Positions 18,175 to 26,543 of a DNA stretch of 64,000 nt are shown piece after piece. Within the stretch, counting starts at the first letter, position 1. Every line of letters begins with the position of its first letter. The DNA lies in contig DMDA01000002.1 of the NCBI GenBank assembly GCA_003451595.1, positions 127,899 to 191,898 on the forward strand. Reading direction: 5' to 3'. Made by a program: the position numbers and the translations under genes. The notes below the pieces were generated by a model. The model was not told where the DNA came from. It ran no database searches and was given only the letters and a program-made list of their open reading frames with translations. This stretch comes from Chloroflexota bacterium. Lineage in GTDB: Bacteria; Chloroflexota; Anaerolineae; Caldilineales; Caldilineaceae.

Positions 18175-18186
18175 AGAAGATTGGAA

Positions 18187-18250
18187 GACTGGGAGATTGA
18201 GAGACTGGGAGATTGAGAGACTGGGAGATTGTGAGACAGGGAGACTGCGA
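18187..18250. repeat. 16-bp tandem repeat, four copies
   Basis: GACTGGGAGATTGAGA occurs at 18187 and 18203, then with one change at 18219 and more changes at 18235. Non-coding, directly after the ferredoxin gene. Confidence 0.9.
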
Positions 18251-18524
18251 GAAGGTCCGCCTGCCCCCTCTCTCAATTCCCCACTCTGAGTCCCTTGACC
18301 TGACGCGGAGAGGCAACGCTATCGCAGGGACGCTTCATGGCAGGGATGAGCGTTCGGAGCACAGGTCGTCGCCACCGGCGCGACGAACCAGCATGTCACG
18401 CCACTGGTGGTGCGCTGCGCCAGACGCCCCCGCCTGGAAACACACGTGCGGAAGGTGTAGCAGGCTCAAGCGCTCCTCCTCTCCGGCCCACAGCGGCAGA
18501 CATCAAGCTGGGGCGCGCGGTAGC
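18251..18524. other. Non-coding stretch without recognised content
   Basis: About 270 bases between the tandem repeat and the ctaB stop codon. Open frames here are short or continue into ctaB in the wrong frame. No promoter, hairpin with T-run or riboswitch pattern is convincing. Confidence 0.5.
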
Positions 18525-19502
18525 CTAGATCGGCAGCCGCACCACAAAGTCCACAGCGTTGGCAGGGACCGTAAAAAAGAGGTGGTCGATGCCCATGGCC
18601 AGAAAGATCAAGGCAAGATAGAGGAGGCTGAACTTGTAGAGTCGCCACACATTGGCGTTCGTGGGGCGTCGCCAGATGGCGATAGCCTGACCGAGGAAGA
18701 TGCCATTCAAGATCAACGCCAGCACCAGGTAAACCGGTCCCAGCAATTGCAGAAAGACGGGCAGCACGCTGACAAGCAGCAATAGCAGAGAGTAGAGCAC
18801 AATCTGGCGGTGCGTTTCGCGTTCGCCTGCAATCACCGGCAACATCGGCACGCCCGCTGCACGGTATTCTTTTTGACGCATCAAAGCCAGCGCCCAGAAG
18901 TGTGGCGGCGTCCAGTAAAAGACCAGCGCCACCATAATCAGCGGAAGCAAAGAGATCTCGTTGGCGACAGCCGCCCACCCCACCAGCGGCGGCACAGCAC
19001 CCGCCAGCCCACCGATGACAATGTTCTGCGTGCTCGATCGTTTCAAGAGCAGCGTGTACACAAAAACGTAGAACAGCAAGCCAAAGAGTGCAATCAATGC
19101 CGACAGCAGATTGACCTGCCACCACAAGATCACAAAGCTGGCCACCCCCATCAAGACCCCGAAGATCAGCACCTGCATGGGTGTCATGCGACCGCCGGGC
19201 AACGGACGCCGTCGCGTACGCACCATGACATGATCGATGTCGCGATCAACGTACTGGTTGAGCGCATTGGCGCCACCCGCCGCCAGAAATCCGCCCACCA
19301 TCGTCCACAAGATCAACCAGCCGCTGGGCGCAGTTTGCCCGGCCAGAAACATGGGTACAAAGGTCACGATCAACAGCAGAAAAATGATGCGCGGCTTGGT
19401 CAGCATTACGTAGTCGCTGATTGCCAGCCGAATGAGCGCCTGCTCGCGCGTCAATTCTGGTTCGATGGTGGTCTTTTCTTCAACGGATGTGCTATTGAGC
19501 AT
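18525..19502 (-). CDS. ctaB: Protoheme IX farnesyltransferase (heme O synthase)
   Basis: UbiA-family prenyltransferase of 325 residues that converts heme b to heme O for the cytochrome oxidase encoded upstream. The first aspartate motif is NQYVDRDID, followed by RTRRRPLPGG, the standard CtaB signature; SSTQNIVIGG and YWTPPHFWALA are the other conserved blocks. Eight to nine membrane helices. ATG 19502 is chosen because residues before it in the open frame are not CtaB-like and overlap surf1 less this way. Last gene of the operon. A ctaA gene for heme A synthesis is not in this window. Confidence 0.95.
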   Translation of the reverse strand: MLNSTSVEEKTTIEPELTREQALIRLAISDYVMLTKPRIIFLLLIVTFVPMFLAGQTAPSGWLILWTMVGGFLAAGGANALNQYVDRDIDHVMVRTRRRPLPGGRMTPMQVLIFGVLMGVASFVILWWQVNLLSALIALFGLLFYVFVYTLLLKRSSTQNIVIGGLAGAVPPLVGWAAVANEISLLPLIMVALVFYWTPPHFWALALMRQKEYRAAGVPMLPVIAGERETHRQIVLYSLLLLLVSVLPVFLQLLGPVYLVLALILNGIFLGQAIAIWRRPTNANVWRLYKFSLLYLALIFLAMGIDHLFFTVPANAVDFVVRLPI

Positions 19503-19563
19503 TTGGTTCTCTTTTACCGATTTTCCTTGATGGCTGAGCGCGCTATGAGCACCTCTGTCGCGC

Positions 19564-20463
19564 TCAGGACGCACCACGCTCCCCTGCGGGCGCCTGACGT
19601 GACGCTGCCAACGTCCGTTCGTGATCGGCAATCCCCTGAGAAGCGATGGCGTCAACCTCTGTGGGTGCGCCGCTACCGCCAACCATCGGCGCCGTGACAC
19701 CCCCGCGCTCAGGGTTACGCAAAGCTAATGCGGCCTGTCGCTCGCGAAAACGTACAAACATTATATAGCCGAAGCCGGCAATGACGGCAAACGCAAACCA
19801 CTGTACAGCATAGCTCAGGTGATTGCCTTCATCCAGCGTCATTGGCTCTTCACGCACCGGCAACCGATCCAGTGGACGCCCATCTTCTGGCAGTTGTTGT
19901 ATCCATGCTGGCGCCAGTTGATAAGGCATCTGCGCCTGAATGGCCGGGATGTCGATGCGATACCACTCGGTCTGTGGCGTCGCCGGCGGCGTGGACACAT
20001 CTCCGTTGGGCGGCGCCTGTGATGGGCGGATCAACCCAATCATCGGGGCGCCAGCAGGCTCCTCCAATTCAGGCCAGCGCTGTGGTGCGCTGTACTCGCC
20101 TGGCGCCCATCCCCGCGCTACCAAAATCGCACGACCATCAGCGAAGACAAAGGGCGTCACCAGCACGATGCCGGGCGCGTCGCGATAGACCTGGCTCTTC
20201 AACACGACCTGATGGGCGTAGTCGAAGTAACCACTCGCCGTCACTCGCCGGTATTCCAGGGCGCTCAAATCGTCAGGCAGAGCTTGCTGATTCAGATTGA
20301 ACGGTTCCTGGCGCCAGCGTTCAGCCAACAACGTGTTGTACTCACGCTTTTGGGCGTGTCGATCCAACTGCCAGAAGCCCAGCCTTACGAACAGGGCCAT
20401 CATTCCAACGACCAAAATCGTGAAAAAAATCCACTTTTTGCTAAAAATCTTGAGGACGTACAT
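19564..20463 (-). CDS. SURF1-family cytochrome oxidase assembly protein
   Basis: A 299-residue protein with one membrane helix near each end (about residues 10-30 and 218-240) and the SURF1 signatures RLGFWQLDR near residue 27, YRRVTASGYFD and VARGWAP. SURF1 assists heme a3 insertion into subunit I. ATG 20463 has AGGAG six bases upstream. The tail after the second helix is 60 residues longer than the family core and rich in Gly, Ala and Pro. Position between the YtkA-like gene and ctaB supports the function. Confidence 0.9.
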   Translation of the reverse strand: MYVLKIFSKKWIFFTILVVGMMALFVRLGFWQLDRHAQKREYNTLLAERWRQEPFNLNQQALPDDLSALEYRRVTASGYFDYAHQVVLKSQVYRDAPGIVLVTPFVFADGRAILVARGWAPGEYSAPQRWPELEEPAGAPMIGLIRPSQAPPNGDVSTPPATPQTEWYRIDIPAIQAQMPYQLAPAWIQQLPEDGRPLDRLPVREEPMTLDEGNHLSYAVQWFAFAVIAGFGYIMFVRFRERQAALALRNPERGGVTAPMVGGSGAPTEVDAIASQGIADHERTLAASRQAPAGERGAS

Positions 20464-20484
20464 CACTCGCTCCTGTTGGACCGC

Positions 20485-21063
20485 TCAGGCCCTTTGTGCG
20501 TGCAGCGCTTTAGTGTGAACCGAACGTTGACGCAACGCAAAGATTCCTACCAGCGCCAATACGCCAACGCCAGCGCCCACCCACATCACCCAGTTGAGCG
20601 AAGCACCCGGCTGTACAGTGGTCGTGAAGACGCCGCTGCCTGCGCCTGCAGCGCCGCTGACCAGCACCTCGATGCGCCACACCCCAGCCACTGGCAATTC
20701 ACCATCCGCCTCATAGAAACCGGCGGCAGTGGGATTGGGCGTTGCGACCAACTGCACGGTTGACGCCGGCTGACCTTCCGCCATGAGCACGGCGGTGACG
20801 GTTGCGTCGCTGATCGGCATGGTCTGACCGCTGGCGTCCACCATGGTGACGGCGACAGTCAGGTGGACAGCGCCCCCAGTTCGCCAGGGATCGGGACTGC
20901 TCCAGGCAAAGAGGCGATAAGGGCCGGCGGGTGCATCAGTGATCTGTGGTGCACCGCCGCCGTGCGCAAGCCCAGGCTGTGGCCAGGTCAGGCTGAGCGC
21001 CAGGATGCACAGCAGCGCCAACCACCGCGCGCGTCCCCTCAACTCAAATGCAAAGCTCGACAT
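20485..21063 (-). CDS. YtkA/FixH-like secreted membrane-anchored protein
   Basis: A 192-residue protein with a signal peptide ending near GLAHG (about residue 34), an extracellular beta domain, and one C-terminal helix (about residues 158-178). Segments GGAVHLTVAVTMVDASG, DATVTAVLMAEG and PTAAGFYEADGELPVAGVWRIEV match the YtkA-like immunoglobulin-type domain found in oxidase and copper-handling clusters. Its role in oxidase assembly is inferred from position: three bases after ctaG and 21 before surf1. Confidence 0.7.
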   Translation of the reverse strand: MSSFAFELRGRARWLALLCILALSLTWPQPGLAHGGGAPQITDAPAGPYRLFAWSSPDPWRTGGAVHLTVAVTMVDASGQTMPISDATVTAVLMAEGQPASTVQLVATPNPTAAGFYEADGELPVAGVWRIEVLVSGAAGAGSGVFTTTVQPGASLNWVMWVGAGVGVLALVGIFALRQRSVHTKALHAQRA

Positions 21064-21066
21064 GGC

Positions 21067-21972
21067 TTACCCGGCCACCTTGACCTGTGGTTGCGGCTGC
21101 GGAAGCGCCAGCGCGCCCGTCGTCGACTGTTGTTTTTGTTTGCGCTTCTTCTCTTGATGGGAGATGACGCCCAACATAATGATGGCCACGTCGATCATCA
21201 TTTCGCTGCTCCACACCCACATGATGGCGCCGCCAATCATTTGATCCTCCAGCGCCGTCATGCCGTAGAGACGGGGCACCGAATTGTAGTAGGCGTAGAT
21301 GACGTCGGTGGAGTTGGCAATGGCAAAGCCGGCAATGGCGTTGGGTGGAACAAAGGCCAACACGTAGAGAATACGCACCCAGTAGGGCAGACTCTTGTGT
21401 AGACGCGGCGCACCGTTGATAACCGGCCACCAGAAGAGCATCGCGCCCAGAAAAAAGGTAAGGTGCTCCAGATTGTGCACCCACTCATGGCGCAGCGCCA
21501 GGTCGTAGAGACTGGGGTCATGCCATCCCAGGTAGATGAAGGTGAAGATGAGCCAGGCAATTGCCGGTTGGCTGATCGCCGCCAGCCCACGCCGGAACCA
21601 AGTATCGCCGGCAAGCGCCAGCGTGACGGCGTTGCGCACCGGACGCGGCAATCCCCAGACGCCCACTGGATAGGGGTTGCCCAGCCAGATCAACGGCGCC
21701 GCCACCATGACAAGAATCTTGTGCTGGATCATGTGCATGGTGAGGAGTTGGCTGCCCAGCCAGTCAATGGGTGACATCAACGCCACTGCCAGCGAGCCGA
21801 CGCCGATGTAGTACATTGCCAACCGCCATTTGCTGGCAACCTGCTGTCGACGGCTCTGACGGCGCAGCCGCGTCCAGCCAGTCGCGTAGATCGTGCCGAA
21901 CACCAGCAGCGGGATCAGCACTTCCCAACGTAATTCCCACGGCGCAAAGAGCGCCGTCACCATCGGGTGCAT
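21067..21972 (-). CDS. ctaG: Cytochrome oxidase assembly factor, caa3-type CtaG family
   Basis: A 301-residue, roughly seven-helix membrane protein of the CtaG_Cox11-unrelated Firmicutes type. Conserved blocks are SPIDWLGSQLLTMHMIQHKILVM divided around His residues (about 73-90), HEWVHNLEHLTFFLGAMLFWWP and the histidine and methionine-rich ends of helices, consistent with copper delivery to the oxidase. ATG 21972 has GAGGAA about ten bases upstream. It lies between ctaE and the YtkA-like gene. The last 25 residues are a basic and Gln-rich tail. Confidence 0.9.
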   Translation of the reverse strand: MHPMVTALFAPWELRWEVLIPLLVFGTIYATGWTRLRRQSRRQQVASKWRLAMYYIGVGSLAVALMSPIDWLGSQLLTMHMIQHKILVMVAAPLIWLGNPYPVGVWGLPRPVRNAVTLALAGDTWFRRGLAAISQPAIAWLIFTFIYLGWHDPSLYDLALRHEWVHNLEHLTFFLGAMLFWWPVINGAPRLHKSLPYWVRILYVLAFVPPNAIAGFAIANSTDVIYAYYNSVPRLYGMTALEDQMIGGAIMWVWSSEMMIDVAIIMLGVISHQEKKRKQKQQSTTGALALPQPQPQVKVAG

Positions 21973-22033
21973 TGTGTGTACTTCCTCAGCAAATCTTCAC
22001 GCATCACTTTACGATGATCGTTGCGACATGCGC

Positions 22034-22681
22034 TCAGTGTGCAGCGATGTGCACGGCATTGCCGATCAGGTAGAGCGCCGGATAGAAGAAAATCCAGACC
22101 ACGTCGACATAGTGCCAGTAGATTGCGCAGGACTCAACGCCCCAGTGTCGCTCCGGCGAGAAACTGCCCTTGCGCGCCAGGTTCCAAACGATCAGGATGA
22201 AGACGATGCCGGAGATGACGTGCAGCGCGTGCATCCCCGTCATGGCAAAGACGACGGCGCCATACTTGTTATCCCATGGCGTCAGATGCCCCTGGTAGAT
22301 GCTGGGAAACAGCCCCCATTCAAATACCATCACACCAGCCAGGAAGATCAAGCCGAAAAGCGCAGTGAGCAGAATAAAGATAGAAAAGGCGCGACGGTTG
22401 CCACGTTCTATCGCCGTTTCCGCCAGACGCATGGAGACGCTGCTGATCAACAGCACAGAGGTGACGATCAGGCCAATCGTCTGGTCGAGTTCTGGACGCG
22501 TGTCGGCGCCCCACAGGAAGAAGCGCGTGGCAAGCAAGCCACCAAAGAGAAACGCTTCCGAGATGAAAAAGAGCCACAATCCCAGCCGATTCATCCGCAA
22601 CTGGGCGGCATAGTTGTCATGTCCGGCGTGTGTGTCGTGATGGAGCGCAGTCGGCTGCGCCGCGGTTGTGATCGCAGCCAT
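22034..22681 (-). CDS. ctaE: Cytochrome c oxidase subunit III
   Basis: A 215-residue protein with five predicted membrane helices, as in the short caa3-type subunit III. Signatures are LWLFFISEAFLFGGL (helix near residues 35-50), GMHALHVISG, and the C-terminal WHYVDVVWIFFYP block. It stabilises subunit I. It begins three bases before the ctaF stop on the operon and leads into ctaG. Confidence 0.95.
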   Translation of the reverse strand: MAAITTAAQPTALHHDTHAGHDNYAAQLRMNRLGLWLFFISEAFLFGGLLATRFFLWGADTRPELDQTIGLIVTSVLLISSVSMRLAETAIERGNRRAFSIFILLTALFGLIFLAGVMVFEWGLFPSIYQGHLTPWDNKYGAVVFAMTGMHALHVISGIVFILIVWNLARKGSFSPERHWGVESCAIYWHYVDVVWIFFYPALYLIGNAVHIAAH

Positions 22682-22684
22682 AAA

Positions 22685-22882
22685 TTAGTGCCCCCCTTCC
22701 GCCGTCCACAGGCGACTGACATGCATAAAGAAGTAAATCACCAGAATAGCCTTGAGCGTTGCCACCAGCATCAAGAGAGCTGCGCCGATGTGATTGATTG
22801 CCATAAAATACTCAAGCACCGTCAATGCAGCCAATACCAGCCCAATTACGATGACGATGCCATATCCACTTTGTTTGAGCAC
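22685..22882 (-). CDS. ctaF: Cytochrome c oxidase subunit IV (small)
   Basis: A 65-residue protein with two membrane helices (about 7-28 and 33-54). The stretch LKAILVIYFFMHV is the recognised bacterial subunit IV signature. ATG 22882 has AAAGGGGAAAG upstream. Position between ctaD and ctaE is the standard one. Confidence 0.9.
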   Translation of the reverse strand: MLKQSGYGIVIVIGLVLAALTVLEYFMAINHIGAALLMLVATLKAILVIYFFMHVSRLWTAEGGH

Positions 22883-22937
22883 AGTTTCTTTCCCCTTTAC
22901 CCCACAATCTCGTCATTGAACAGAAAAGCACAGAAGA

Positions 22938-22969
22938 GCGTGGTCAGCGCGCTACCGCCCCGACCACGC
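22938..22969 (-). other. Intra-operon hairpin between ctaD and ctaF
   Basis: GCGTGGTC and GACCACGC pair across 16 bases in the 106-base gap. No T-run follows, so it may stabilise or separate transcript segments rather than terminate. Confidence 0.4.
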
Positions 22970-22988
22970 CAACAGCAAGGTTGTTCAA

Positions 22989-24851
22989 TCAGTCGTCGCC
23001 AGCGCCAGCCATAGCAACATAGCTAGAGCCGGCCAGGCCGTAGTCATATGGCTCACCCACAATTGAAATCGGTCGGGCATAGCTGTGCTCCGGCACCGGC
23101 GAAGGAATCTGCCATTCCGGCGAGCGCGAGCGCCATGGATTGTTGCCCGCCAGCACGCCGATCTCAGCGCTGGTGAACAAGTTGTAGATCATGATCAGAA
23201 TTGAGAAGGCAATCACGAAACCAGCAATCGTCACCAGGAGCTGGACATTCTGCACTCCCAGCGCCGGGTCGTAATCGGCAATGCGGCGACGCATGCCCAT
23301 CGTGCCGGCCGTCATCTGTGCCAGGCTCATCAACCAGAAGCCAGGCGTCATCAACCAGAAGTGCAGCTTGCCCAACGTCTCGTTATACATGCGCCCGGTG
23401 ATCTTGGGATACCAGTAATAGATCGCTGCGAAGAATGGAAAGACGAAACCGCCAAAGATTGTGGCGTGGAAATGACCGACCACGAAGTAAGTGTCGTGCA
23501 GGAAGAGATCGGTCGCCGCCGTCGCCAGGATGGGGCCGCTCAGACCGCCGATCAGGAAGACGGAGATGGCGCCCAGTGTAAAAAGCATTGGCGTGGGGAA
23601 GATCAGACGACCACCCCAGAGTGTGCCCAGCCAGCTAAAGAATTTGACGCCCGTCGGCACCGCCACCAGCAGCGTCGAGATCATGAAGACCACGCGCAGG
23701 TAGGGCTGATAGCCGGAGGTGAACATGTGATGCCCCCAGACCAGAAAACCGACCAGCGCAATCGCCAGGCTAGAAAGCGCCACCCAGCGATAGCCAAAGA
23801 GTGGCTTGCGAGCGAAGACGGGCAACAGCTCGCTAATGACGCCAAGACCAGGCAGCACGAAGACGTACACTGCCGGATGCGAGTAGAACCAGAAGAGATG
23901 CTGGAACAGAATCGGTTGCCCGCCAATGTTGACGCCGGCAGCGTCATAGATAGGCTTGAAGAAAGGCATGCCCAACGAACGCTCGAAGGAGAGCATCAGG
24001 AACGCCTGGCCAATCAGCTGCGTCGCCGTCAACTGAATGATGCTGGTCGCCAGAATCGCCCAGCAAAGAATCGGCATACGGAAGAGCGTCATGCCTTTGG
24101 GACGCATCATCAACATGGTGACGATCAGGTTCAGCGAACCTAGGATCGAGGACAGACCAATGGTGAAGATGGCCAGGAACACCATTTGGTAACCAACCGG
24201 GCCAAGCAAACTCAGCGGCGGGTAGGCCGTCCACCCCGAATCCCAGCCAAATAACATGCTTATCAGCAATGTCACGATCGCCGGGACATTGATCCAGTAG
24301 GCGAAGGCGTTGAGACGTGGAAAGGCCATGTCTTCGGCGCCGATCATTAGTGGCACCAGATAGTTAGCAATGCCACCAACGCCAAGCAGGATCGAGGCCA
24401 GCGCCACCCAGGCATGCATACTGAGGAATGTATTATATGTCCCTGGCTGCAGGAAAGAGATGCCAGTGTCCGCCAGTTCCGTGCGGAAAACCAGCGCAAA
24501 GCTGCCGCCGACGACCAGTAAGAATAGACCGGTCACGCCATACTGAATGCCGATCACCTTATGGTTGTAATCGACCCCAAAGTAACGCGTCCATGCTGGC
24601 TTGCCGGCAGGCGGCCCATGATGTAGCGGCGTCTCGATGCCACGCGTCCACTTGAGCCAGTCTGACATGGCGCCAACGCCTAACAGGAAGCCGATGATAG
24701 CGCTAATCAGTCCACCAACCCAGACGGCTTCCTGATCCCATGCCGACATTCCCAGGGCAAGCCGCAAGATTACAACGACAGCCATGCCAACGATCAGGCC
24801 AGCAAAATAACCAACCAGCCCACGCACTAAACCAAGAGACCCGATTCGCAT
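22989..24851 (-). CDS. ctaD: Cytochrome c oxidase subunit I, A2 type
   Basis: Catalytic subunit of 620 residues that reduces O2 to water and pumps protons. Heme and copper ligands are all visible: His146 (MHAW) for heme a, His325, His374 and His375 for CuB, and His460/His462 in VGHFHA for hemes a3 and a. The helix VI motif is YSHPAVY (323-329): the A1-type glutamate is replaced by Ala and the Tyr-Ser pair marks an A2 oxidase; Tyr329 is the cross-linking tyrosine. Lys403 of the K channel is present. Two extra N-terminal hydrophobic segments precede the core. ATG 24851 has GGGGAG ten bases upstream. Operon order ctaC-ctaD-ctaF-ctaE. Confidence 0.96.
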   Translation of the reverse strand: MRIGSLGLVRGLVGYFAGLIVGMAVVVILRLALGMSAWDQEAVWVGGLISAIIGFLLGVGAMSDWLKWTRGIETPLHHGPPAGKPAWTRYFGVDYNHKVIGIQYGVTGLFLLVVGGSFALVFRTELADTGISFLQPGTYNTFLSMHAWVALASILLGVGGIANYLVPLMIGAEDMAFPRLNAFAYWINVPAIVTLLISMLFGWDSGWTAYPPLSLLGPVGYQMVFLAIFTIGLSSILGSLNLIVTMLMMRPKGMTLFRMPILCWAILATSIIQLTATQLIGQAFLMLSFERSLGMPFFKPIYDAAGVNIGGQPILFQHLFWFYSHPAVYVFVLPGLGVISELLPVFARKPLFGYRWVALSSLAIALVGFLVWGHHMFTSGYQPYLRVVFMISTLLVAVPTGVKFFSWLGTLWGGRLIFPTPMLFTLGAISVFLIGGLSGPILATAATDLFLHDTYFVVGHFHATIFGGFVFPFFAAIYYWYPKITGRMYNETLGKLHFWLMTPGFWLMSLAQMTAGTMGMRRRIADYDPALGVQNVQLLVTIAGFVIAFSILIMIYNLFTSAEIGVLAGNNPWRSRSPEWQIPSPVPEHSYARPISIVGEPYDYGLAGSSYVAMAGAGDD

Positions 24852-24930
24852 ACCTTGATTCTCCCCTTCACGCATCCGCTCAATCTTCCGGAAACATCTC
24901 GACGTACACCACTTGCGGACTCAAGCAGAT

Positions 24931-24947
24931 CGCTCACCTCGTGAGCG
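24931..24947 (-). other. Intra-operon hairpin between ctaC and ctaD
   Basis: CGCTCAC-CTC-GTGAGCG forms a seven-base perfect stem in the 110-base gap after ctaC. It could be a processing or partial termination site that sets subunit ratios. Confidence 0.45.
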
Positions 24948-24961
24948 CCCAATAAAACACA

Positions 24962-25711
24962 CTAGCGGCTGGCGGTCTGCAGATTCTGTTCTGCCAGTTT
25001 CGCATCCATCCAGGCGGTGTATTCCTCCTCAGGCACCACGCGCACAGTCGCTGCCATACTCCAGTGCGAAAGTCCGCATAATTCAGCGCATTTGAGCTGG
25101 AACTCTCCAACTTTGGTTGGGGTGATGTGGAGCGACGTCGTCATGCCTGGCACCAGGTCTTGCTTTGGCCCCCACTCGGCCACCCAGAACGAATGGATGA
25201 CGTCGCGCGCCTGCAGGGTGATCAAGGCTGGCTTGTTGACGGGCAACACCATTTCGGCGCTGGTCACCCCGTTTGGATAGCTAAATGCCCACGACCATTG
25301 GAATCCTTCCGCCTTGACCTGCACCTCATCGCCGCCGCTCGTAGCGTCCTGTAGTGTGCGCAACCCGATGAACGAGAAGATCACCACCAGCACCAGCGGC
25401 ACGACCGTCCAGATGACTTCCAATGCTGTGTTGCCCTCGAAGTGCTCACCTTCCGAGTCATCATTTTTGCGCCGCCGAAAAACGAACAAGGCGTACAACA
25501 TGAAGACAACCACCAATGCAAATAGGAAGGCGATCAGCCACAGGTGAAGCTGGAACAGCCACTTGATCGGCTCTGCCTGCATCGATGCCTGCGCCTTGAT
25601 CGGTAGGATCGCCAGCAGGAAGAACCCCAGGGCAACCGTGACAATCGCCACCAGGGCGCCAACGATCAGGAAATGCTTGCGATCGGAATATGATTGCGGC
25701 AATTTCAGCAT
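24962..25711 (-). CDS. ctaC: Cytochrome c oxidase subunit II
   Basis: A 249-residue protein with three hydrophobic segments (about 12-38, 52-78 and 98-117) and a cupredoxin domain outside the membrane. The CuA ligands are His173, Cys208, Glu210, Cys212, His216 and Met219 (CAELCGLSHWSM). There is no fused cytochrome c domain, so a separate electron donor is needed, unlike the caa3 oxidases that usually accompany A2 subunit I. No lipobox. Start ATG 25711 is preceded by AAGGAGT. First canonical gene of the operon after the small COX2-like protein. Confidence 0.96.
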   Translation of the reverse strand: MLKLPQSYSDRKHFLIVGALVAIVTVALGFFLLAILPIKAQASMQAEPIKWLFQLHLWLIAFLFALVVVFMLYALFVFRRRKNDDSEGEHFEGNTALEVIWTVVPLVLVVIFSFIGLRTLQDATSGGDEVQVKAEGFQWSWAFSYPNGVTSAEMVLPVNKPALITLQARDVIHSFWVAEWGPKQDLVPGMTTSLHITPTKVGEFQLKCAELCGLSHWSMAATVRVVPEEEYTAWMDAKLAEQNLQTASR

Positions 25712-25829
25712 AGACCTTTGTTACTCCTTGATTGTACCCTGTCGCTGAGGCTTGCTTTTTCAATTGTCTAACAGATACATCAGGCAAGTACACAGATTGT
25801 GTAACCTGCGCTCCCGCCTGTCAAGTGAT

Positions 25830-26168
25830 CTAGCCCCCGATCAACCAGACGGCCAGTGTGATTGTCCCTACCAGTGGCAACACAGTCCAGAAAACTTCGA
25901 TGCCGCGCGACAGGTTGAATTCGCGCACAGCCTGCGCCGTGACTGATTCGACAGTGGGCCGGAACCAGCGAACTGTAGCGCGCACCAGGTCGATTTGGAT
26001 TGCCACGAACGCCAAGAGAGTGATGCCTGCCAGCCAGGGCAACGTTGCCTGCACCAGCTGACTGTCAAACGCCACCACCGGCAGCGCCGCTGCAACGTCT
26101 GGCAGATAGCTCAGCACCAACCAGACCAACGTTGCCAATAAGATGGCTCCCGAGACAATGTAGCGCAT
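25830..26168 (-). CDS. Small membrane protein resembling the COX2 transmembrane region
   Basis: A 112-residue protein with three hydrophobic segments and no copper site. Its C-terminal part, GIEVFWTVLPLVGTITLAVW, is close to the corresponding helix of the neighbouring subunit II (ALEVIWTVVPLVLVVIF), including the E-V-x-W-T-V-x-P-L core, so it looks like a subunit II membrane anchor without its cupredoxin domain. It is the first gene behind the operon promoter. ATG 26168 has AGGTG six bases upstream; the longer frame to 26288 runs through the promoter and is not translated. Possible role: accessory subunit or assembly chaperone. Confidence 0.7.
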   Translation of the reverse strand: MRYIVSGAILLATLVWLVLSYLPDVAAALPVVAFDSQLVQATLPWLAGITLLAFVAIQIDLVRATVRWFRPTVESVTAQAVREFNLSRGIEVFWTVLPLVGTITLAVWLIGG

Positions 26169-26259
26169 ACACGCACCTGCAATTTCCTGATCTACTGCTC
26201 TCCCGGTTGGCGCTACAACCTTGCTGCGCCCTTGTCTATGTTGGGAAAAAAGCGTGGCG

Positions 26260-26288
26260 ATCTTAACAGGTTTCGAGAGAGGTGTCAA
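26260..26288 (-). promoter_or_regulatory. Main promoter of the cytochrome oxidase operon
   Basis: On the minus strand a perfect TTGACA is 17 bases from TAAGAT, and TG precedes the -10 as an extended element. Transcription should begin near 26253, giving a leader of about 85 bases. Confidence 0.8.
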
Positions 26289-26382
26289 AGCACCTGGAAC
26301 ATGGGGGACATTTCACCCTTGCCAGCGACAACGCCCACCCAGCGCGTTTTCACGCCGACAAAGACGGCGCTGCCACCCGTAA

Positions 26383-26399
26383 TTTCGAATGAGTCTAAA
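26383..26399. promoter_or_regulatory. Operator 1 (Fur/PerR-box-like palindrome)
   Basis: TTTCGA-ATGAG-TCTAAA, an imperfect palindrome that ends four bases before the -35 of the regulator's promoter. Read on the minus strand it matches operator 2 at 14 of 17 positions and has the 7-1-7 form of a PerR box. Confidence 0.65.
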
Positions 26400-26403
26400 T
26401 GAT

Positions 26404-26432
26404 TTGACAACGATCCAACGCCATGCTAGACT
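26404..26432 (+). promoter_or_regulatory. Promoter of the Fur-like regulator and P1B-4 ATPase
   Basis: Perfect TTGACA, 17-base spacer, TAGACT. Predicted start about 26439, immediately before operator 2, so repressor bound at either palindrome would block it. Confidence 0.8.
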
Positions 26433-26440
26433 ACAAATAG

Positions 26441-26457
26441 TTTGGATTCATTCTAAA
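26441..26457. promoter_or_regulatory. Operator 2 (Fur/PerR-box-like palindrome)
   Basis: TTTGGA-TTCAT-TCTAAA covers the predicted transcription start. With operator 1 in inverted orientation it gives the consensus TTTRGAYTCATTCKAAA. Confidence 0.65.
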
Positions 26458-26543
26458 CAATACTCGATTTTGTTTGACTTTCCTGCCCTGTTACGCCTGA
26501 ATCAGGCTTGCAAGGCGCTCTTGCGACAAGAGGTTCTATCTTG

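Noticed and set aside
18337..18528. 63-codon plus-strand frame in the gap before ctaB
   Set aside because: No ribosome site, no conserved pattern and composition like a random GC-rich frame.
21893..23014. 373-codon plus-strand frame over ctaE and ctaF
   Set aside because: Antisense to recognised oxidase subunits, with His/Gln/Arg-rich composition and no similarity to any family.
26169..26288. N-terminal extension of the COX2-like gene
   Set aside because: This stretch contains the operon promoter, so it cannot be translated from that transcript.
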